Positions 41,197 to 54,052 of a stretch of 64,000 nt of DNA are shown here, piece after piece. Source of the stretch: Entoloma clypeatum (taxonomy: Eukaryota; Basidiomycota; Agaricomycetes; Agaricales; Entolomataceae); the NCBI GenBank assembly GCA_963565915.1, contig OY751490.1, forward strand, positions 744,001-808,000, read 5' to 3'. Below the pieces are notes generated by a model that was not told where the DNA came from, did no database searches, and saw nothing but the letters and a program-made list of their open reading frames with translations. Position numbers and translations under genes: made by a program. The number at the start of each line of letters is the position of its first letter. Positions within the stretch are counted from its first letter, which is position 1.

Positions 41197-42268
41197 TGCT
41201 AAGGGCCTTTGATATGGTTGGGGGCGCTAGGGGGTGTGGGGTTCGAAAGGGGGGTGGGTTTAAGTACCTATTCAGCCGCCAGTCGACGACTCTTTATGGC
41301 AGCATAACGGCACGTAGTGACCACTGTGTCCAGAGTCAGAGGCAGTGGATAGAGTATCACGATGCAAGGGTCGCTGTTCTTCATTGAGCAAAGCATTTTT
41401 GGAGTTGGATGATGGTTGTCGGACAAACAATTCGCTTTTTGGCCCATTGGGTCATCTTGCCTGACAGTGTGCGAAAGAGTCAACTCTGATCGAGTGTCAT
41501 CAGTAATTCAGGTCAGATAACAGACACCACAATATGTATTTCCCACCGAGAGCCAATCATGACCGGCACCGACCGATGAAAGCCGAGTGGGAATTCGCAA
41601 CGACGAGTAAAACACGAAGCCCTGCAGGGGGACGTCTGACGACATTACACAGAATGCATTCATTCTTCAACAAACACCTAGACAGCGTGGTGTGTTAACT
41701 CAGCAAAAAAGCAGCCCCCCTCGGACAAACCTAGTAACTGTAAGCATCGTGTTTGTTGGGAGCCTCAGCGACGTGTGCTACTTGCCATCCTGCAACATAC
41801 GGAGATCCTCTGTAGAATTCCATGGAAAAGCTGCGACGTTGTTAAGACGATAGAGCAGCGCCAACATGCCCCCATGTGATACTGCGCGGTGATTAATGGC
41901 TGTAAGACCGATGCTAGAGGAGGATATACCATATATGTATGTGGACATGAGCATGCAGAAGAATTCCTCCATGTTCTGTTCTATGTATAGATATCTTTCA
42001 TAAGTTCACCGTTTGCATATGAAAGAAGAGAACGCACTTCTGTACTAGCTTCCAGAATCTTCTCTACGTCTATTTTGGCCCTACATTCCCCGCGCGGGTG
42101 AATTGGTCCTCCAAACTGTCCGAGTAAATGGATGAAAATCACGGCGTGTATTAGGACATGTGGTAAAGTACACATCAGGAGCAAAAAGCGACTGAACCTG
42201 GGAACATGACGCGGTTGTGAGACTTAAATATGGCCCTGGCGGAGAAAGACGACCTACTCAATATCTTA
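41197..42268. other. Intergenic, no firm gene
   Basis: Two short minus-strand frames (42184-41981 with a hydrophobic start, and 41972-41778) could be exons of a small gene. No domain or convincing join was found. Nothing else is seen. Confidence 0.4.
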
Positions 42269-42620
42269 TCACCGCCCGGAACCCCTCACGGGTATCTGTG
42301 TATTCCCCTGTGCGAGTCTGTCTTTTTGTGCCTCAGCGATTACCCTTCGCTGGTTGAAATATTCAACCTTTCGCCGACCTGTCAGCTACTTCTGGGACAG
42401 ATGAACGGTTGATGGAACGCACCCAGCTCTTCGCACAGTTGTTTTCGTATTTCTTCCGCTCTGAGGAACATGCAGTTCCCTCTTCCCCAGACTTGACCAC
42501 GCCCACGTGGTCAAGACATGCAAAGTATGCGTCTCTTGTCTCCCAACATTTGGTACGGTCTTCGCGGGTGGAGATTGAAGGCTCTCCTGACTTGGCGCCA
42601 CTCTTTGTGAACCAACTCAT
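42269..42620 (-). CDS. COA6: Cytochrome c oxidase assembly factor COA6, 98 aa
   Basis: Exon 1 42620-42423 encodes MSWFTKSGAKSGEPS... and the core RTKCWETRDAYFACLDHVGVVK. A 55-nt intron (42422-42368, GTGCGT...GAAAG) follows. Exon 2 42367-42269 encodes VEYFNQRRVIAEAQKDRLAQG and stops with TGA. The twin-cysteine pattern is C25-X9-C35 and C51-X10-C62, diagnostic of COA6 in the COX12/COX6B-like group. It is imported into the mitochondrial intermembrane space and helps deliver copper to COX2 of complex IV. Unspliced, the frame runs into a different tail, so the gene is easily missed. Start chosen as the ATG that gives the usual family length. Confidence 0.88.
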
Positions 42621-43364
42621 ACGAGTGAATGAGCGCGTGGGGAGAACGTGACGACGTGACGATGTATCATTGGACAGGCTCACGAGGATTCTTGCTGGAT
42701 GTATCAACGGACCAGATTGCCCTTCTAGATGTGCCATAGAGAAGCTTGGACGCATTAACACCTATCACACTTCATTCGTCCCAGATTCGCGGGCCAGATG
42801 ACCGGTGCGCCACCCACCTCAGGCGTATCCAGGCGTGTGGCGACGTCGACGTCGACGCAACTCCACACGACCAACGAATCAGAAAGATTGAAAGGTCTTT
42901 ACTGATGGAAGCTTCATAGATGTCTCGTCGAGAGCAGCTTAACAATGTAGATTGGTCGATCTTGGACGTGTGATTTTTGAAGGACATGTGTAAGTGGGAT
43001 TGGCAGATGTCCGTTTCATGAGCCCTGCCTGAACTATCTTCTTTATGTTTTACAGATCTGGCAGACGTCAACCTGAGACGGGAACTTGAACCTTGCAAGA
43101 TTTCCTCAAGATCCGAACCTTGAGCTCAACAACTTATTTACGTGGTACGTGGAGCCCTGACCGCCTCATTCGTTCTTGCAGTAGTGACTTCATTCGTAGA
43201 TCATGAGGCTATGAATCGATATGCACATATCGCATCTTTTCCTAGGGCAATTTGAGCCCCTTTTGCGGCTTTCCGTTCCGTGAGGTCGTGCATCACGTGT
43301 AGAGTCAAACTTGTACTCATACCCAGTGCACTGATCCTTCCGAGTCCATTGGAGCGCGGAAGCC
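42621..43364. other. Intergenic between divergent genes, nothing recognised
   Basis: About 740 bp that must hold the promoters of COA6 (-) and the aminotransferase (+). No gene supported. Confidence 0.5.
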
Positions 43365-45087
43365 ATGTCGGAAATCTACAAACAGACCCCTCCTCCTTTT
43401 GGACACGCATTCCTCCAATACTTTCTCTTTGATTCCAAGTACATCAATCTGAATCACGGTGAGAGCGACATCAAGCCCGCGATTTTCGAGCCTTATAACA
43501 TCCCTGTGTTACATCATAGGCTCCTACGGATCAACTCCCAGACCCGTCTTTGACGCAGCTCACAAATTGTCTTTGGAGATTGAAGCGATCCCAGATTATT
43601 TTCATCGTCTGCACTATCCGCCCCTGCTCATCGAAGCCCGAGAGAAGATAGCTAAGCTGATCGGAGCGAAAACGGACGAATGTGTTTTCGTAACGAATGC
43701 CTCGACGGGCATCAACACCATCTTGCGAAACTTTGAGTGGGAGGAAGGCGATCTCGTCCTCTGCAGTACGTCCTGTGGTGCTTCGGTCAGGTTCGCCGAG
43801 ATTGCTGATTTGGCAATGGTGCAGCTACGACGACATACAACTCCGTTTCTCGGACTGTCCATTATCTCGGAGATATCTCCCCGCATCCCACGGTGTCTGT
43901 CTTCCCGCTTGATTTCCCCACAACGCGGGCCGAGATCCTGAACAACTTTCGGGCACATCTGCGCACATTGCCCTATGCCCCTAACAAGAAGCGCGTCGCA
44001 GTTATTGATAGCATTGCCTCCAATCCTGGGACCAGTCTTCCATGGAAGGAAATGACGAAAATATGCAAGGAGGAGGGTGTGTGGAGTGTGATTGACGCTG
44101 CCCACTCCATTGGACAAGAAGTCGATATCAATTTGTCCGAAGCAGAGCCAGACTTCTGGGTTTCCGTAAGCATTCCATTCCAACAAAAAATGCGCGATTG
44201 ATTGCAGATTCTCATTGGCATTTAATATCATAGAACTGTCATAAATGGTTGCTAGCAAAACGCGCTGTAGCAGTGCTTTATGTTCCCGAACGGTCGGTCT
44301 TCTCGAATACTCGATCTTTCCAGTGTGCTCAGATGCTTATTAGGAATCAACATCTCATCAAATCATCTATCCCGACTGCACCGCTGTACCTTTCACCTGC
44401 AGAGCGCAAGGGGCCCAATTTTGTCGACCAGTTCGAATGTACATGACCTTCCTATTTGATGAACCCTGGGCATGAGCTCAGAATCAGACAGGGCATGGAA
44501 CCATCGACTTTACAGCCTACCTCACCATTCCTGAAGGTGTGCTAAAATCGTGTGCTTCCTGCCGATGACCATTAATATCGTCAGTCCTCCGGTTCCGCGA
44601 GTGGTCGGGAGGGGAAAAGAAGATCAATGAGTACTGCCACGATCTCGCGCTGAGAGGTGGGAAGCGGCTTGTCGAGGTGCTCGGCACGCGACTTCTCGAT
44701 CCCACTGGTGAATTCACCCTAAACATGGTTCGCTTATATCTTTCAAGCAGGATGGATGTCATTTTACCGACCAGTCCATGTGCTTAGGTCGACGTTGAAC
44801 TGCCTTTCACGAGGAAATTTACACCTGAAATCGACCTCATGTTCAAACACAAACTACTCGTCGATCGAAAGATCTATGCGGCGCATCACTGGCATAATGG
44901 TCACTGGTGGACACGGTGCAGCGCCCAGATCTGGAATGAGGCGAGTTCTTCCTCATCGGACCTGAGAATCTGTTTCTAAACTGTCTCTTTACAGGTGGAA
45001 GACTTTGAGAAAATGGGGAGGGCGTGGCTCGACGTGTGTGCAGAGGTGGAGAAGGAGCTGGATGCTGGGGGGAACATCAAGAATTGA
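43365..45087 (+). CDS. Class V aminotransferase-fold PLP enzyme (isopenicillin-N-epimerase/Egt2-like)
   Basis: ATG at 43365 (MSEIYKQTPPPFGHAFLQYFLFDSKYINLNHG); exons then give SYGSTPRPVFDAAHKL, NASTGINTILRNFEWEEGDLVL, VSRTVHYLGDISPHPTVSVFPLDFP, VAVIDSIASNPG, the PLP-binding Asp in VIDAAHSIGQ, the Schiff-base lysine in NCHKWLLAKRAVAVLYVPER, and WNGTIDFTAYLTIPE, ending VEKELDAGGNIKN (stop 45085-45087). At least six short introns interrupt it. The fold-type I class V family includes cysteine desulfurases, hercynylcysteine sulfoxide lyases and isopenicillin N epimerases. Basidiomycete members of this length are usually only generically annotated, so the substrate is open. Catalytic residues are present and no lesion was seen. 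Confidence 0.85.
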
Positions 45088-45335
45088 TATGCAATAGTGG
45101 AGATGGCGGAAGAATTCTCATTTCTCAGGTTCAATTTTTTTCGAACCGACGCCTGGAAGGAGATATGTATGGCATGATGTTTGTTCAATAATGATTGGAT
45201 GCCGCCTCGTGGCGTCAAATAACGCAATTCCCGTACCCTGATGGCAAAGAGACCTCCCACGATGGCTTCCTCAACCTTTTCCCATTCCTCAGCGGTCGAG
45301 AGACCGTACAGGCCACCTCTTACTGCCTTACTCGC

Positions 45336-47441
45336 ATGTCACTTCTGCGAGTCGGAGCAGCTCACAATGAAAATTACGGCACCATCAATGTCGCGACACG
45401 GCAAATCGACAGACTTGGTGGGACTGGCAGCCACGGGGAGCCAGATCTCAATGATGAAGGGGGAACAGAAAAGGGACGACAGATCGGCGTCTTTTCTGCC
45501 GTTTTCATTATCTTCAACCGCATCATAGGAGCTGGGTGTGTAGTAGGCACTGAACTGCTGCCAAAAAGATCGAATCCTGACGATGAGCCCTGCGCCAGCG
45601 TTTTTGCGACACCTTCAACCATCCTGATACACAGCGGAAGCGTCGGTTTATCGCTGTGTGTGAGGTTTTACCTGCTGGGTCCAAACCTTCTGCGTTGAAC
45701 TTTATCTCTTGCAGACTCATGTGGATTATCGGCGCCGTCATCAGCTATGCTGGAATGCAAGTGTACATTACTTGGGGCACGGTCTGTTCTTTTCCTCCAC
45801 CCCCCCTTTTCATGGCTTGATATGCCCGGCGTCAGGCTTTACCAAAGAATGGAGGGGAAAAGAATTACCTCGAACACCTGTTCCGGAGACCCAAGCACCT
45901 TATAACATCCATGTACGCGGCGAACGGCGTTCTCCTCGGTACGTCACCCTGACAGATGTTTCCCATCTTTGCTAACATCTAGCACCCAGCTTGGAGCGCA
46001 GGCAACTCCCTCATATTCGGAGAATATATTCTCAAAGCCGCAAACCACGAGCCCGCCGGGCGATGGACGCTCCGTCTCGTTGCCTTTTCATGCGTCACGT
46101 TTGCCCTGATCATCCACGGCACAGCGCTCAAATGGGGTCTCCGCCTGCAAAACGTCCTCGGCATCCTCAAGATATGCGTGCTCCTCGTCGTCGTCGGCAC
46201 AGGCTTTGTCGCTCTGACTGGAACCATGAAGATCGAAAAGCCGCGCAACTTTAAGAACATATTTGAAGGGACGACAAGGAGCTCGTCCTCGTTCTGCCTT
46301 AGCTTGTACAACGTAGGTTTTTTTTCTCCCATTCTCCTTTTACGTACTTGTCATGATGTAATATTGCGCTCACATCAAACTGTGCAGGTCCTCTGGTCAT
46401 TCGTCGGCTTCAGCAACGTGAACTACGCCTTGTCTGAAGTGAAGAACCCCGCTCGGACGATACGCATCGCAGGCCCGCTCGCCCTTGGCGTAGTGACGGT
46501 GCTATACATGCTCGCCAACATCGCCTATTTTGCAGGCGCCCCAAAAGAAGAGATCACGAGTTCCGGTCGACTGGTCGCTGCGCTCCTTTTCAGAAACGTA
46601 TACGGACCCGAAGCCGAACGACTTCTCTCCTTCTTTGTGGCCTTGTCGGCCTTTGGAAACGTCTTGTCCGTGGTACGCATCATCTTGAGCTTGTGTAAAT
46701 AAATAAAAAAGTTTCACTAATCATTCTCTCATCTGTCCTTCAGATATTCTCGCAAAGTCGAGTTAACCAGGAGCTGGGGAGAGAAGGCATCCTCCCATTC
46801 AGCAAACTCTGGGCCTCGAATCTTCCATTCAACGCCCCGCTAGCAGCGCTCGGTCTTCGTAAGTGACACTATACACTCACAATAAAAGCATGAGTTGGAT
46901 ACTGAAGAAAACACCAGACTGGACAGTCTGCATCATAGTGATCTTTACCGTCCCCTCCGGCGATGCATACAATTTCGTCATCAACGTCGTACGTCCCTCC
47001 TTCTCCTCTTCCCCACACAAAACCCCGAGCTCCTCATACAAACTATCTCCTCCCTCCCCCCGGCAGATAACCTACCCCCTCTCCGTCATAAACGCCACGA
47101 TCTCTTTCGGCATCATCTACCTCTCCTTTCAGCCCCACGCCGACTTTGGCTGGGGATCGCTCGACGTGCCCACCAAGATCGCCGCCGCCTTCTTTGGCAT
47201 GGCAAACACCTTTCTCTTTCTTGCTCCCCTCATCAAACCACCACCTGGCTCCGAGCCGTATATCGCGCTGCCTTATTGGACCCACGCGGTTGGGGGATGG
47301 GCTGTGTTCGGATCTGGGTTCCTATATTGGCTTGTATGGGCGAAGCTGTTGCCTTGGAAGGGGCGTTATAAACTTTTCAAGGTCGAGGAGGTGGGGACCG
47401 ACGGGTTGGCGAGGAACGTTTTCCGACGTCAGTCGAAATGA
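45336..47441 (+). CDS. Amino-acid permease, APC superfamily (MUP1-like)
   Basis: ATG at 45336 (MSLLRVGAAHNENYGTINVATRQ). The cytosolic N-terminus leads to GVFSAVFIIFNRIIGAG (TM1, unwound glycine region), VFATPSTILIHSGSVGLSL, MWIIGAVISYAGMQVYITWG, WSAGNSLIFGEYIL, a run of further hydrophobic segments, VLWSFVGFSNVNYALSEVKNPARTIRIAGPLALG, the IFSQSRVNQELGREGILPFSKLWAS loop, and ITYPLSVINATISFGIIYL to the C-terminus VGTDGLARNVFRRQSK (stop 47439-47441). About 12 membrane segments and the loop sequences fit the L-type/methionine-permease branch (MUP1). It would import amino acids at the plasma membrane. Some 8-9 introns. Arrestin adaptors like the one upstream control such permeases in yeast, but proximity here is probably chance. 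Confidence 0.85.
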
Positions 47442-47580
47442 AACATGCCTCTTACGCCCGCATTTAACCGCGACGAACAGCTATTACATTCTGAATTTGT
47501 CTGTACAATGCACATACACAACAATCACAGCGAAAAACTGCACCAACAGCAAACACACAAAGAAAGTAAAACAAACCCTC

Positions 47581-49504
47581 CTACTCCTCTGCCTCAAAAA
47601 CATCACGATCGTTTCCAAGGATCATATCCCTCACCAACATATCCATCTTCCTCATCTCCAGCAGCGCGGTCAATCTCTCCTTCATCTCCACTTTACTCCC
47701 CGCTGCCAAGACGTCCGGATTCTTGAGGGAATGCGCCGCAAGGTTACGCTGCAGCGCCGCGGTGGAGAGATGTATGCAGACCTTTGGATTCGTGATGAGC
47801 GGCGGGCGGGGGTCGAGCACGTACTTCCGGTCCATAGCTGCGTTAAACAGACACCGGGGCTCACATCAGGCCTACGACTCGTTCGTGAACCACTGGTCAT
47901 TATGGACTGCCTTACCATTGACATAATCTTCACAAACAGTTGGAATTTCGATGTCTATGATGCGATCTTCGTCGTAGATGGTCCTGGCAAGTCTTCGAAG
48001 GCCAGGCATGCCGATACCCGTATCAAGGATAGAAAGGAAAGAAAGCCTGGAGAGCAGGAGGACAGCAGGGACGGCGTCGTCATTGATAGCAGGGTTTGAA
48101 GCGATGGACAGCTGAATCAGAGAGTGCTTGAGCGAGACAAGAAGGTAAACACTTCAAAAGAGTTCAATCACGAAAAGAATGGATAGATGAAAAAAAAGAC
48201 ACACCCTTCGTTCGTAATTCCAGTATCATTCAAGAGCAAGGTCGAAAGCTTGGGAAGGCGCTGTATATGCGTAATGTCGAAGTCTGAAATGCGGGTGCCG
48301 CTAAAGGAAAGCTCAGATAGGAAAGGAAAACTATTAGGTTTGCTAAAAACTGAACAACGATCCATGAGTCTCCACGACCGATATACTACTTGTAAGCAGG
48401 TGCCGGGCTCACCAGGCAGAACATCGTTCGCAGAGAGGTTCAAACCATTGGCGTCAGAAAGCGATTCGGACAAGGCCATCCTTTGAATCTCCGAGCTCCG
48501 AAGAAGGTTCAGCACGCGGTTGTTGAGGTACCCTATAGAACGATCGGCGTATATGCGCCTTGAAACAGCAGAGGAGAAAGTCGAGTGGACCCCCTACCGT
48601 GTTTAGCAAGGAAATCAGTGATTGTTTGATGAGAGAGACCTGTCAGCTGTCCAAGGCGTTCCTTGAGCCTTACACCTGGCAGAAAGACGCCGAGCCGGTC
48701 GATAAAGACCAAGATAGAATTGGAGGATTCGGTGCCAATGGGCGGCCCATAAAGCTGCTCTGTTCTCATACTTCAGCATCACAGTGGACGGCGCGACGTG
48801 ATTCGCGACAGAAAAAAAAAGCACTCCCCCGCACCTTCCAGTTCCTTGTTCCGGACTTCCAACGCAGAATATCCGTCGCCTGAAGCTTTGGGCTTCGTTT
48901 TCGCGGTACGACCAGCATTGTTGGCAGAACCAGGAACGTCGGAGTAGGCTAGCTTCTCATGCTTCAAGGTGACGTCGAACGAGCTGTCGTGAGCCGACTG
49001 GATAGACTTTGCATACTTTGGCGGTCCTTGGATGTCGCTGAACGACGTGCGCTTGCGCTTTTTCTTGAAGTTTGCGGGGCCCCGGCGTCGATCTCGCATG
49101 CTACGCATCCAGAGGTTCCTGGCAGTCGACAAAGGTGAATCGTAATCCTCTTCTTCCTCGTGCTCCCAAGCCGGAACAGGATACGAGAAACCAAAGGCAC
49201 CATCCTCGTCGCTGGATCCTGGGATAATCCGGAAAGACCGAGAATCGTCGTTGAACTTCAACGGAAGCGGCAGCATAGCATCAAGTCGGCCGTCGCAGTC
49301 AGATTCATCCCCAGAGCTGTTGCGCGCGCTGAGAGCAATCGATCTTTCCAGTATCTTGGCGAACGACTGGACACGGTATTCATTGTTGCGCCTCTTGGGT
49401 CGGATTTTGCTCTTGCGACGCACAGAACGGAGGTATGCCGCTGCAGACACTGAGGGACAGTACAGAGGGTTCCTTTCGTCGATAGAGGGAAGAGTATCGT
49501 GCAT
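47581..49504 (-). CDS. Leucine-rich repeat (RNI-like) protein of unknown function
   Basis: ATG at 49504 ([43 protein letters not shown]). The first 230 residues are Ser/Arg/Lys-rich with an acidic [11 protein letters not shown] stretch. Then come [43 protein letters not shown], and irregular leucine-rich repeats ([79 protein letters not shown]). The last exon gives [17 protein letters not shown] and ends [12 protein letters not shown] at 47581. Repeats of this kind fold as a ribonuclease-inhibitor-like horseshoe for protein binding. It is convergent with the permease (140 bp apart). Exon borders around 48780-48530 are approximate. Confidence 0.7.
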
Positions 49505-49802
49505 TGCGGTACAACAGTGGGGAATACAGTCCAGGGGGCTACATGAAAATGGGGGAGGGGGAAATGCAACACAAACAAAATCGTACAGCCCGTAGATATA
49601 TGCGTGAGCGCGTTGTTTGCACAAATTATGATCACAAGTCGTCCCCAACAAAGTTCATCCCAAACAGAAAAAAAGAGTCCAAAGAAAAGGGAAAATCGAA
49701 GGCAAAAGAGAGTGTCAGTGGTCCCATTAGTAGTGATATCAGTTAGTTGTCCAAAAGTCCAAGTAAAAACCTAGGAAGGAAACGACCACCCAAAGAAACC
49801 CC

Positions 49803-51676
49803 TTAAGCAGACGTTGCCCTTGCCATCGGTGGAGCTTCCACAAAGTGGCCCGGAACGAGCCTCCTTTCAAAGTCCCTATGCTCCCGCCTCAGCTTCGAGG
49901 GGAGGGGATCAGAAGTGATAGTCGGCAGGGCAACGCAGTTTGACGAGGATGCCGGGGGGTGGGCGGCAGGAGTGGGCGAAACACCTTGGTGCCAGGTAGA
50001 CGTGCCGTAGACGCCCATCGGGAGGCTAGTGAACCCCCCAGCCGTCAATGTCCGACAGCCGGGATAGTAGAAGAGGAAGAACGGCTCACTCATCGTCGGC
50101 ATCACAGTTCTCGTACACATTCGGGGAGTAGTTCGCCGGCATGTTCTGCATCGCGACGTCAACAGCGTGCCTTTACGCAGTGATATACAAATAAATAAGA
50201 CGCGCACCCAATAGCATCCCATAACATCATAGATGTGGTTGCAGTTCGTCATAGCATTTGGGCCAATGCAGGCACGGATACAGAACTCCGAATCAGAGAT
50301 GAACTCGGTCCATTCGTGGTATTGGGTACCGGCGCCGAAGGTGCTTCCGTAGACCAAACCACCGACTGGCAAGTCATGCTTCTTATGAGATCATCCAAAG
50401 CGGATCTACGTGGGTACGTACTTGGGTTGCCTCGGCCTAGGAGGGGCGCAGGAAGTTACATTCAGTCTTACAGACACCGAGACAGGGGGCGGCCAAGACT
50501 TACTATCAGCACCTCTGTCGTCCAGCTCGCCACCCGCATCTCCCGCGCGGACGTTCAACTTCGTAAAATCACCTACGCCCGTGATCTGGACGTAGTCTGG
50601 CGTCTTCACGAAGTGAACACCCTTGAGTGTGCCATTTGGCATAAGACGCGTGCCACGCCCAGCCTTGGTGCACCAAGCAACCTCTTCACGCTCCGTGTCG
50701 CCAATGCTGCTGTTTGGGAGGGCTGGAAAATGGCAACAGGATGAGCCCCAAGAAGATCGTCGATGTCAAAAAAGGCGACTGACGGGGCGCAAAGAGACAG
50801 AAGTCTTGTGCAGAACTAAAAGTCGGGCCGATAATTGAGTGATTACCGGGAACGCTCCAACAAGAGCACTTACTTGACCCATAAGGTCTGGCAATTGGCG
50901 CCTTGATTAGCACCGGCGCCGCAGTTGTTGGTCCCCGATTGGCCATTCTGTGACTGGGCCGGGAGCTGAGAAGCCAGGTAGCCTGTGTTCCAGATCTGGT
51001 TTGCATTACCGGGGTAGCATTGCCATATGTGAGGCTACAAGTCAATGAGCAAACCAAAGCCTGAGAGCTGTTCATGGGAACGTCTGGAGACTTACGCGAT
51101 TGCCACTGTTGGTGTTCCCTTCGGCCAGATCAACGCAAATGTTATGATTGGTCCAGCTGAATTGGTTGATCCACTGTTCAACGATGGACATTAGGTGATA
51201 GAACTGTCGAATGCCAGACATGAACTCGCCTGGTTCCAATAGAACTGTTGGTTTGCGTTGTTCGGGGTACACGTCCAAATCTGGAGGGGGGTTCCATTGG
51301 CACTGTTCCCATTCGTGACATCCAAACACTTGTTTCCAAAGATCTTGACGTTGCCGCTAGTAAACGTCCATTTCTGGGACGCATCGCCCACGCAAACTTG
51401 AATAGTGACGATGGCACCGTCGTTGTTGGAAGCGGCGGTCAAACATTTGTCTGTGGGTGAGGGTAGTGTGGTATTCATCATCGGTGAAATAGTTTCGAAC
51501 GTACTAGTGGCCAGAGAGGGCTGGATCACCAGTGCTCCTTGAAATCTGCGCCATGGTATGCTCAGGACGTCGCCACATCGTCGATGGAAACAAAACAAAC
51601 GTACGGAGGAGTCTGGGCTGAGATAGCACCAAAGCTTGCTGCAAGAATCAGGATACTGAGAAGGTAGCGCAACATG
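49803..51676 (-). CDS. Secreted protein with ricin-B-type lectin (CBM13) and macrofungal C-terminal domain, paralog 1
   Basis: ATG at 51676 starts a signal peptide (MLRYLLSILILAASFGAISA, then QTPPY). The next exons carry a beta-trefoil lectin region with QxW-type repeats (DKCLTAASNNDGAIVTIQVCVGD, QKWTF, NKCLDVTNGNSANGTPLQIWTC, QQFYW). The second half has CTKAGRGTRLMPNGTLKGVHFVKTPDYVQITG-type sequence, EWTEFISDSEFCIRAC and NCNHIYDVMGCYWV, rich in cysteines, ending in a Ser/Pro-rich tail (MARATSA). This two-part architecture is known from agaric secreted proteins of undetermined role. Carbohydrate binding by the trefoil is expected from the family; no toxic domain is seen. Its neighbour 52204-54052 is a tandem paralog. 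Exon borders are partly approximate. Confidence 0.75.
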
Positions 51677-52203
51677 ATGAAAGAGTGTGCGGGGTGGAAT
51701 GAAGAGAAGGAAAAAGCCCTGGCAGATGGAGGCTACAAGTGGCATGCTTGTTATATTCAACAATTCCGGATGGTCAGCTGAACTTACGAGTCGTAAATTA
51801 CGTCAACTGAGAGTCCGATCGTCGTAAGATCTGAGTTCGGTAAGATCGTCGTTGCGTACATCTAGGGTGATGAAGTGCCTGGAATATGATGTTGAGCATG
51901 CACGCTTTCTCAAGATCGATCATCATGCCACCTAATTATACTCGATCACTTGGATAATAATAATCCAAGCTTCCACTACTCTGCAAGAGCCCATATCATA
52001 GTCGGTTTCATGCACACCTCATATACATAGATCAAGCAATGACCAGAAAGAAACCCGCGGCATTGCATCATACTTCTCCATTCATTAGCACAATCCATAC
52101 GATATACACCTCCGGTCACAAGCACTTCTGAAAAACAAGGCAGGACAAAAGAAATAAAAAGTTGAAAATTATCGACGTCATCACCAACACCAAGACCCCT
52201 CCA
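51677..52203. other. Spacer between tandem paralogs
   Basis: About 530 bp, the promoter side of paralog 1. No gene or repeat supported. Confidence 0.5.
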
Positions 52204-54052
52204 CTACCAACCAGGTCCGCCCGGTCCCCTCGGGGTGGGGGCAGCATTGACTTGGTGACCCGCCGCGAGCCTCTTGTGGCCGCGTCTCCTGTTTGCAGGC
52301 GCAGGATCGGACGTTATGGTCGGCAGTGCAACACAGTTGGACGACGACGCAGGGGCGTGTGGCGTAGGAGTGGGCGATTGGCCCTGGTGCCAGGTAGAAG
52401 TGCCGTAGACGCCCATGGGGAGGCTATCAAAAACAGTGGCTTTGAATATCCATCGGGCAGACGAAGGGAGGTAAAAGAGAACTTACTCATCATCAGCATC
52501 GCAACTCTCGAAGACACCTGGGTCATAGTTCGCTGGCATGTTCTGGAATTGACATGCCTCAGCATCGACATAGGACACACGAAAGGCGAAGAAACGCACC
52601 CAGTAACAGCCCATCACATCGTAAATGTGGTTGCAGTTCTTCTGAGCGTTCGGTCCGATGCAAGCACGGATGCAGAACTCGCCCTCAGAGAGGAACTCTG
52701 TCCACTCATGGTACTGAACGCCGTTACCGAAAGTGTTCCCAAACACCAATCCGCCAGCTACAAATCATTCATCATGAGTGATTTCCCTCTGAGGCGCACA
52801 CGGTGAGAGCATACCTGGGTTTCCTCGGCCTGATGGCGACCTTCGTTAGACACCCACGCTGCATAAGAAGAGGCGACTTACCATCAGCACCCCTATTATC
52901 CAACTCGCCACCCGAGTCTCCCTTCCTTACGTTCATGCTCGTGAAGTTACCCACACCCGTGATCTGAACGTAATCCGGTGTCTTGACGAAGTGCACACCC
53001 TTGAAGGTCCCATTCGGGATGACGCGGGTTCCGCGACCCCCCTTCGTGCACCATGCAACCTCCTCACGCTCCGTATCGCCGATGTTGCTGTTCGGGAGAG
53101 CTGGAGATAGGAAAATTTGATCTGCCCTAGGGCTTTTGCGGGTAGGGAAGAAACAAGGACTTACGTGGTGCCCAAAGGCAGAAGTCTTCGGCAGAGCTGC
53201 CGTTGATCCCATAGTCAGGGTGCGTACAAAACAAAAGGAAAGAATGACTCACTTGATCCAGGCAGTCTGGCAGTTTGCGGTCTGGCTAGAGCCAGTGCCA
53301 CAGGCGTTGGTTCCGTATTGCTGGGTCTGGGTCTTGTCCGGAAGCTGAGAGGGCGTGTAACCGACATTCCAAAGTTGGTTGGCGTTGCCGTAGCATGTGT
53401 AGATAGAAGGCTATGGTGTCATTAGTACACAGGAAATGAGGATTAGGCAGCGGCGGAGGTGGCTTACACGAGCCCCATCGTTAGTATTGCCAGCCGTGAG
53501 ATCGATGCATTTGCCACGATTGGTCCAGCTAATTTGATTTACCCACTTTTCAAAGTACGGGCGTCAGCGAACATGCAGTCTTCGTTAGCAAGAGAGCTTG
53601 CCTTGTTGTAGTAGAACTGCTGGTTGTTGTTGCCTTGGCTGCATGTCCAAATCTGAAGCAGGGTTCCATCCGCGGTGTTACCACCGGGTACGTCGAGACA
53701 TTTGTTACCAAAGACTACGATGTTGCCGTTTTCGAAGGTCCATTTCTGAGAAGCATCGCCCGTGCAGGTTTGCAGGGCGACGACAGCTCCGTCAGAGTTG
53801 GAAGCAGCAGCCAAGCATTTGTCTGCGCAAGGATGTGTGACGTGGGTTTACCGTTCTCGCATGATAGAAGCCATTGGACGTACTGGTGGTCAGAGCAGGC
53901 TGAAGAAGAAGTTCCCCTAAGAACCTAGGATACGAGACGGTCTATGAGTCCCATGGGTCACAGGACTGGTAGACAACGTACGGGGGAGTCTGGGCCGAGA
54001 TGGCTCTCAGGCTTCCGGCGAGGATTAACGCACTTGGAATGTAACGCAACAT
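52204..54052 (-). CDS. Secreted protein with ricin-B-type lectin (CBM13) and macrofungal C-terminal domain, paralog 2
   Basis: ATG at 54052 starts a near-identical signal peptide (MLRYIPSALILAGSLRAISA, then QTPPYVVYQSCDPWD). The trefoil half reads NSDGAVVALQTCTGD, QKWTFENGN, NKCLDVPGGNTADGTLLQIWTC, QQFYYNK. The second half reads NSNIGDTEREEVAWCTKGGRGT, NGTFKGVHFVKTPDYVQITG, EWTEFLSEGEFCIRAC and NCNHIYDVMGCYWV, ending TPRGPGGPGW with stop at 52204. Order, exon pattern and orientation match paralog 1, so the pair arose by tandem duplication. Both end in SLPMGVYGTSTWHQG plus a low-complexity tail, and the tails differ. Function unknown; likely extracellular. Confidence 0.75.
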
